This document shows positions 59,360 through 64,000 of a stretch of 64,000 nucleotides of DNA, in pieces. Each line of letters begins with the position of its first letter. Position 1 is the first letter of the stretch. The translations under genes were made by a program, and so were the position numbers. This stretch comes from an uncultured Pseudodesulfovibrio sp. (GTDB lineage Bacteria > Desulfobacterota > Desulfovibrionia > Desulfovibrionales > Desulfovibrionaceae). The DNA lies in assembly GCF_963664965.1 (NCBI RefSeq), contig NZ_OY761823.1:2250001-2314000 (forward strand), written 5' to 3'. The notes below the pieces were generated by a model. The model was not told the origin of the DNA. It worked only from the letters and a program-made list of their open reading frames with translations, and did no database searches.

Positions 59360-61084
59360 ATGAGAGATGGAGAAAGTAGGTATTCATTTGTAAAAACAAC
59401 TGTTTCAGCGATGTTTTTTTTACAATTAATAGAAGCCGTTCCCTGTTACGCCGCTGATGGAGATATAACAAATCTGTCGGCAGAAGTTGTGCAGCTTCAG
59501 TGGACGATTGCCGGTCTCGCCGTATTGGCCGTAGTCGGTGTGCTGATGGGGGTGCTGATTGGTCGGCATTATATCTTGCGGAAAAACGAGGTGTTATCAG
59601 AAGCATTATCCCGGTTGGCTGTTGGCGACGCTGATGTTGAACTGCCTGTGTCAGGGAATGACATTATTGGCAAAATGGTGGGCGATTTGCACCAAATTGT
59701 CAGCTACATAGGTGAGTTGAAGGGAGAATTGGCGGAAAGCAGAATGAATGCCCGTACCGCCAAGGAGAGTGCAGGAAAAGCGTTGAGTCAGGCTGCACAT
59801 GCACGAGAGCAGGGAGAGGCCGCCCGTTGTCAGGGATTGCTGTCCGCTGCGGAAAATCTGGATGTATCGGTTCAGGCGATCCGGGGACAGGCCGAACGGC
59901 TGGGGCATTCATCTGCAAAGGCGCGGGAAGGGGCAGATGCCCAGCAGCAGTACATTGCGAGTGCTGCATCGGCCATGGAAGAAATGAATGCCGGTGTTTC
60001 CGAAACCGCTGACAATGCCGAAGCGGCTGCCTCGGATGCGAACCGAGCCATGGAGTATGCCCGAAGCGGTGCGGACGCGGTAGCCCGGACAGTGTCATCC
60101 ATCAGCTCCGTGTCCGGCAATTCTCAGGCGCTTGCCGAGCAGGTTGCCGGTCTCGGTGTTCAGGCGGAGGGCGTCGGTAAGATCATGGGAGTCATTTCGG
60201 ATATCGCGGATCAGACGAACCTGCTTGCCCTGAACGCGGCTATTGAGGCCGCGCGTGCCGGAGATGCCGGACGGGGGTTTGCCGTTGTCGCGGATGAGGT
60301 CCGTAAACTGGCCGAGAAGACCATGGATGCGACCCGTGATGTCGGTCACGCAATTGACGGCATTCAGGAGCAGGTCAGCCAGACCATTGAAGGAGTGCAG
60401 GCCATGACCGGCCTTGCGGATGAAGCGGCTGAATTGGCTGATGAGTCCGGGCGGGCGCTGGAGGAGATCGTATCTTTTGCCGGGACCAGTGCCGAGCGCA
60501 TTCATTCGATTGCGTCAGCGGTTGCCCAGCAGTCGGTCGCAAGTGAAGAGGTAACCCGGACAATTACGGAAGTGCATTCCATTTCGCAGCAGACGGGCGA
60601 AGGAATGGGAGAAGCAACGGATGCTGTTGCCGGTCTGGCCGAACGCGTGGGCGATCTGTCGACGCTGACAGGCATGTTTCGACTGGTCGGCAACGGCAGC
60701 GTGCAAGAGGTCATAGGCGATCTTGCCTCGAAAGCGGATGTCCAGTCGTGTGACAGGGGACGTCAGGAACATGCGGTGAGGCAGGTTCTCAGGCAGAACG
60801 ATTATCTGGAGCTGTTGTATATCACGGATCACATGGGAACGCAGACCACCAGCAATTTGGGTGGAAAGGTTGCCGATTACGCGGAAGACAGGGCTGCATT
60901 TGGAGCGCAGTGGGCATCCCGGCCCTGGTTTGTGGGGGCCATGGAAAACCGGACTTTTTACATATCCGATGTCTATGTTTCCTCGGCTTCCGGGGAAAAG
61001 TGCATCACTGTGTCCAGTCCGTTTTTCAATGGTGACGGTGGCGTGAAAGGCGTGATTGCGGCAGATGTCCGTGTCGCCGTTTAG
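59360..61084 (+). CDS. Methyl-accepting chemotaxis protein with C-terminal Cache-like domain
   Basis: 574 residues. A signal-like hydrophobic N terminus (about 10-31, ending CYAADG), a short periplasmic stretch, then a transmembrane helix (about 48-72). A HAMP-like linker ([19 protein letters not shown]) follows, then the MCP signalling domain (about 130-460; tip [20 protein letters not shown]). The last ~105 residues read as a Cache/PDC-type sensor ([45 protein letters not shown]). Its C-terminal place makes it cytoplasmic, unusual for Cache. No che genes adjacent. Confidence 0.88.
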   Translation: MRDGESRYSFVKTTVSAMFFLQLIEAVPCYAADGDITNLSAEVVQLQWTIAGLAVLAVVGVLMGVLIGRHYILRKNEVLSEALSRLAVGDADVELPVSGNDIIGKMVGDLHQIVSYIGELKGELAESRMNARTAKESAGKALSQAAHAREQGEAARCQGLLSAAENLDVSVQAIRGQAERLGHSSAKAREGADAQQQYIASAASAMEEMNAGVSETADNAEAAASDANRAMEYARSGADAVARTVSSISSVSGNSQALAEQVAGLGVQAEGVGKIMGVISDIADQTNLLALNAAIEAARAGDAGRGFAVVADEVRKLAEKTMDATRDVGHAIDGIQEQVSQTIEGVQAMTGLADEAAELADESGRALEEIVSFAGTSAERIHSIASAVAQQSVASEEVTRTITEVHSISQQTGEGMGEATDAVAGLAERVGDLSTLTGMFRLVGNGSVQEVIGDLASKADVQSCDRGRQEHAVRQVLRQNDYLELLYITDHMGTQTTSNLGGKVADYAEDRAAFGAQWASRPWFVGAMENRTFYISDVYVSSASGEKCITVSSPFFNGDGGVKGVIAADVRVAV

Positions 61085-62007
61085 CGCTGTGCCGAGGTGG
61101 AAGCCGTGGCCTCTTTTTTGCCTTTGTATTGCATCAGCGCGTTGCCTGCGATGATGAATGCGAGGCCTGCCACTGTGGCGGGAAGAATCTCTTCGCCCAC
61201 AAGAAAGTGAATGAAGATGAGCGACAGGAACGGCGAGAGGAAAATGAGGTTCGCGACACGCGCGGTACCGCCTCCGTCGGGGCGGGCTGCGTACTTCATG
61301 GCTGTTAGCCAGAGGGCGAAGGTGATGCCCATTTCGAAAAAACCCACGTATGCCGCGCCCAGCATTCCCGGTGTGCTGAATGAAGGCAGTTCGGAAAAGG
61401 TGAGGGTCGCGATAAGAATCAACGGGAACCCGAACAGAAAGTTCAGGAAAAGGCCCGCCGTGGGGTCGATTGTGCTGCGGGTGTTGAATATCCAGTAGAG
61501 CGCCCAGATGATCGTGCTGCCGAGTGCAAGGGCCACGCCTGTGGGGTTGGAAAACTCAAGGGCGAGGAGATTGCCGTGGGTGGAAATGACGACCACGCCG
61601 AAATAACTGACGAGAATGGCGGCGAGATCCTTGAGGGACATCTTCTGACCAAGGAGCGGAACGGAAAGCAGGGAAAGCGTGATGGCCCATGTGTAGTTGA
61701 GCGGTTGTGCCTCCTGCGCCGGGAGCAGGTCATAGGCTCGGAAGAGAATGACGTAATAGAGAAACGGATTGAGCGCACCGAGCAGAACGCAGCGCAGCAG
61801 TTCACGGCGGGTGACGCGTTTGAGTTCGCTGGTTTTTCCCTGAAAAGCCAGAATCCCGGACAACGCGACAAGTGAAGCCGCACAGGCACAAAGCAACAAT
61901 TGTAGTGGATCGAGATGGCGCAGGGATATTTTGAAGGCCGAAGCCACGGTGGACCAGATGCCCACCGTGGCAAGGCCGTAAAGGAGCGCTTTCTTGCGGT
62001 TGGTCAC
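61081..62007 (-). CDS. EamA/DMT family transporter
   Basis: 308 residues, ten predicted transmembrane helices in two EamA halves (starting [21 protein letters not shown] and [18 protein letters not shown]). Drug/metabolite exporter superfamily; substrate unknown. The GTG at 62007 begins 1 nt after the stop of the LOG gene, so the two form an operon; the longer frame runs back into that gene and is rejected. It ends inside the last codons of the convergent MCP gene (4-bp overlap). Confidence 0.85.
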   Translation of the reverse strand: MTNRKKALLYGLATVGIWSTVASAFKISLRHLDPLQLLLCACAASLVALSGILAFQGKTSELKRVTRRELLRCVLLGALNPFLYYVILFRAYDLLPAQEAQPLNYTWAITLSLLSVPLLGQKMSLKDLAAILVSYFGVVVISTHGNLLALEFSNPTGVALALGSTIIWALYWIFNTRSTIDPTAGLFLNFLFGFPLILIATLTFSELPSFSTPGMLGAAYVGFFEMGITFALWLTAMKYAARPDGGGTARVANLIFLSPFLSLIFIHFLVGEEILPATVAGLAFIIAGNALMQYKGKKEATASTSAQR

Positions 62008-62008
62008 G

Positions 62009-62668
62009 TTAAATGATGACGTGCTTTTTGATGTAAGCCACTGCTTCCGCCGTGTCGTCTGTGACGATAAACAGGTCGAGGTCCTCTTCCTTGCAGAAGC
62101 CGTTTGAGACCATCTGATCCTTGATCCAGTCGATGAGGCCTGCCCAGAATTCGGTTCCGAAAAGGACGATGGGGAAGGGCTTGATGCGGTGCGTCTGGAT
62201 GAGCACGAGCGCTTCGGCCAGTTCATCGAGAGTGCCGTATCCTCCGGGCAGGGCCACGTAGGCAAGGGCGTATTTGATAAACATCAGCTTGCGGATAAAG
62301 AAGTATCGGAAATCACTGCGGATGTTCATGTACGGGTTGTTGTGCTGTTCCATGGGCAGGTGGATGTGCAGGCCGATGGATTCGCCCCCGTTTTCGAACG
62401 CGCCCTTGTTGCCTGCTTCCATCAGGCCCGGGCCGCCGCCCGTGATAACCGAGAATCCGGCCTCGGACAGTTCCTTGGACAGCTGTACTGTCTTTTCGTA
62501 GAGCGGATCCTCCGGTTTGACGCGGGCTGAACCGAACATGGACACGGCAGGACCGATTTCCGACAGGTTTTCGAATCCATCCACTATTTCGGACATGATT
62601 TTGAAAAGCCGCCAGGATTCCTGCATGGAAAGATCATCAATGAGGTATTGTTTCGAGCGGTGTATCAT
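62009..62668 (-). CDS. LOG family protein (TIGR00730-type, putative cytokinin riboside 5'-monophosphate phosphoribohydrolase)
   Basis: 219 residues. The LOG signature GGGPGLMEAGNKGA and PGGYGTLDELAE are intact. The family cleaves ribose-5-phosphate from nucleotide monophosphates. The bacterial role is often purine-monophosphate turnover. AAGGAGACCAC precedes the ATG. Cotranscribed with the EamA transporter. Confidence 0.9.
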   Translation of the reverse strand: MIHRSKQYLIDDLSMQESWRLFKIMSEIVDGFENLSEIGPAVSMFGSARVKPEDPLYEKTVQLSKELSEAGFSVITGGGPGLMEAGNKGAFENGGESIGLHIHLPMEQHNNPYMNIRSDFRYFFIRKLMFIKYALAYVALPGGYGTLDELAEALVLIQTHRIKPFPIVLFGTEFWAGLIDWIKDQMVSNGFCKEEDLDLFIVTDDTAEAVAYIKKHVII

Positions 62669-62763
62669 GTGGTCTCCTTGTGCTGAATGTATCGTGTGAG
62701 GAATGTGGGTGGTTGCCTGATTTTCGATAATAAGGCATGTAATCCTCTGGAGCGCGACGCTCG

Positions 62764-62791
62764 TTGCACTCCTGTGTAACTTTCTTAATAC
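62764..62791 (+). promoter_or_regulatory. Candidate promoter of the metallo-hydrolase gene
   Basis: TTGCAC (62764-62769), 16-bp spacer, TAATAC (62786-62791). A small hairpin gagcg-cga-cgctc (62750-62762) lies just upstream. Confidence 0.4.
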
Positions 62792-62862
62792 ACCGATTTT
62801 TTCTCTTTCGGAAGCGGATATTTTTGACCTGTACCGAAGGATAATCCCTCGCGAGGAAATTG

Positions 62863-64000
62863 ATGAAGATTACATTTATGGGCGCGGCCCGGACTGTCAG
62901 TGGCTCCTGTTACATTATCGAATGCGCCGGGAAAAGGTTTGCCGTGGATTGCGGCCTGCATCAGGGTAACAAGGAAATAGAGAAACGAAATTGGAATTTT
63001 GATGATTATGACGCGAAACATCTTGATTTCATTCTCATAACACACGCCCACATTGATCACAGCGGCCTTTTGCCCGCCATCGTTTCCAAGGGATTCAGAA
63101 ACCCGATCTACTGTACAGCGCCGACTCGGGACCTGATGGAAATCATGCTTCTCGACAGTGCACATATTCAAGAAATGGAAGCCGAATGGAGCAACCGCAA
63201 GCGCATGCGAACAGGCATCCAGACCGTTCGTGCGCTTTACAGCATAGCGGACGCGGAAAACACGATTCCTCTTCTGGCAACCGTAGAGTATGACAAGGTT
63301 TTCGAGCCTGCCCCCGGTCTGCGTATTAAGTACAAGAATGCGGGGCATATTCTCGGTTCCGCTTTTATCGAGATAGAATACCAACAGGACGGCAAGACCA
63401 CCCGCGCCGTTTTTTCCGGTGATCTGGGACGCCCGGAACAGTTGATTGTGGAAGACCCGGACGACATGGAATACGCGGACTACGTTTTTATCGAGTCCAC
63501 TTACGGCAACCGCAATCATCCAGACGAAGAGCATAGCCTCGACGAACTGGCAAAGGCTATCGACTACAGTTACGGAAACGGAGAAAAGGTCGTTATTCCG
63601 GCTTTTGCCGTGGAACGTTCCCAGCAGATCATCTACTCGTTGTTCCTTTTGAAAAAGCAGGGACGTCTGCCTGCGGACATGCCGGTCTATCTTGACAGTC
63701 CTCTTGCCATCCGGGCGACGGAGATTTTCAGGAAGCATCCGGAATTCTATGACGAGCAGACGCAGACATTCATTGAAAACGGCGAGCATCCGCTTGATCT
63801 GCCCAATCTGCATTTTACCGAGTCCCGGGAACAGTCGCAGGCAATCAACGAGACCAAGGGACCGGCCATCGTCATCTCCGCCAGCGGCATGGCAAATGCC
63901 GGACGTATCAAGCATCACCTGCGGCACAATTTGTGGAGACCCGGAGCCAGTGTCATTTTCGTAGGCTGGCAGGGGGTCGGTACGCCGGGACGGAAGATTC
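62863..64000 (+). CDS. MBL-fold/beta-CASP RNA metallo-hydrolase, 3' end outside window
   Basis: 379 codons are present and the frame is still open at the window end. It opens MKITFMGAARTVSGSCY. THAHIDHSG is the metallo-beta-lactamase zinc motif; FSGDLGRPEQ and ESTYGNRNH are later motifs. The beta-CASP insertion includes IPAFAVERSQQIIYSLF and the late ISASGMANAGRIKHHL motif. Relatives are RNA endo/exonucleases (YsiA/CPSF73-like). GAGGA lies upstream of the ATG. A long opposite-strand frame (62785-63927) is its shadow. Confidence 0.92.
   Translation, partial: MKITFMGAARTVSGSCYIIECAGKRFAVDCGLHQGNKEIEKRNWNFDDYDAKHLDFILITHAHIDHSGLLPAIVSKGFRNPIYCTAPTRDLMEIMLLDSAHIQEMEAEWSNRKRMRTGIQTVRALYSIADAENTIPLLATVEYDKVFEPAPGLRIKYKNAGHILGSAFIEIEYQQDGKTTRAVFSGDLGRPEQLIVEDPDDMEYADYVFIESTYGNRNHPDEEHSLDELAKAIDYSYGNGEKVVIPAFAVERSQQIIYSLFLLKKQGRLPADMPVYLDSPLAIRATEIFRKHPEFYDEQTQTFIENGEHPLDLPNLHFTESREQSQAINETKGPAIVISASGMANAGRIKHHLRHNLWRPGASVIFVGWQGVGTPGRKI

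Noticed and set aside
62785-63927. 380-codon minus-strand frame
   Set aside because: Antisense to the beta-CASP metallo-hydrolase gene on the plus strand, which has zinc and beta-CASP motifs and a ribosome-binding site.

Overview
The window reads as chromosomal DNA of a Gram-negative, sulfate-reducer-like deltaproteobacterium, most likely a Desulfovibrionaceae member (Pseudodesulfovibrio/Desulfovibrio type). This is inferred from the Ros/MucR zinc-finger regulator, the tig-clpP-clpX-lon block, the chemoreceptor carrying an H-NOX haem domain, the phenylacetate-CoA ligase plus ACT pair typical of anaerobes, and generally GC-rich codon use. No sulfate-reduction gene lies in the window, so the assignment rests on family content only.

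Layout. 1-1256 holds the 3' end of an rRNA operon (23S end, 5S, terminator). 1260-1818 is a repeat-rich gap. 1819-6234 is a lower-GC stretch with a hypothetical gene, TetR, MucR and MerR-like regulators and small conserved proteins. 6341-7717 is a ThiD-ThiN fusion. 7804-14270 is tRNA-Leu followed by the protein-quality-control block tig, clpP, clpX, lon. 14295-16039 is pyrimidine salvage (cdd, deoA). 16097-18042 carries an M23 peptidase and a CBS protein on the minus strand. 18219-25801 is a long plus-strand run: pcm, DUF368, Mrp, pgsA, ftsB-like, TPR protein, lipoprotein, fbp, tsaD. 25946-27927 is trxA-trxB-bamD. 27964-31438 holds a hypothetical protein, an EF-G paralogue and DUF2062. 31602-37069 is a chemotaxis cluster: H-NOX chemoreceptor, cheA, cheB. 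37073-37817 is DUF190/crcB, followed by a CYTH protein. 38540-41923 is the N-degron set clpS-clpA-aat. 41926-48914 holds a cytochrome c, uvrB, a K+ channel, ligA and dapB. 49175-54217 holds two orphan solute-binding proteins, cls, MATE and Hpt. 54278-56211 is an ACT/paaK operon with a leader. 56351-59128 holds a nitroreductase, rsfS, gpmI and a zinc-ribbon protein. 59360-64000 holds a second chemoreceptor, an EamA transporter, a LOG-family protein and a truncated beta-CASP metallo-hydrolase.

The most striking signal is upstream of the phenylacetate-CoA ligase gene. A short minus-strand reading frame with four consecutive Phe codons (five Phe in its last eleven codons) is followed by three segments that can form mutually exclusive hairpins, the last being a canonical intrinsic terminator. 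This has the form of a textbook phenylalanine attenuator and suggests that the ligase/ACT operon serves phenylalanine synthesis from phenylacetate rather than breakdown.

Second is a chemoreceptor whose H-NOX domain sits at the C terminus and keeps the haem ligand, the Y-x-S-x-R motif and the distal tyrosine associated with O2 binding. Its neighbours are cheA and cheB. The second chemoreceptor also places its putative sensor domain (Cache-like) at the C terminus, inside the cell.
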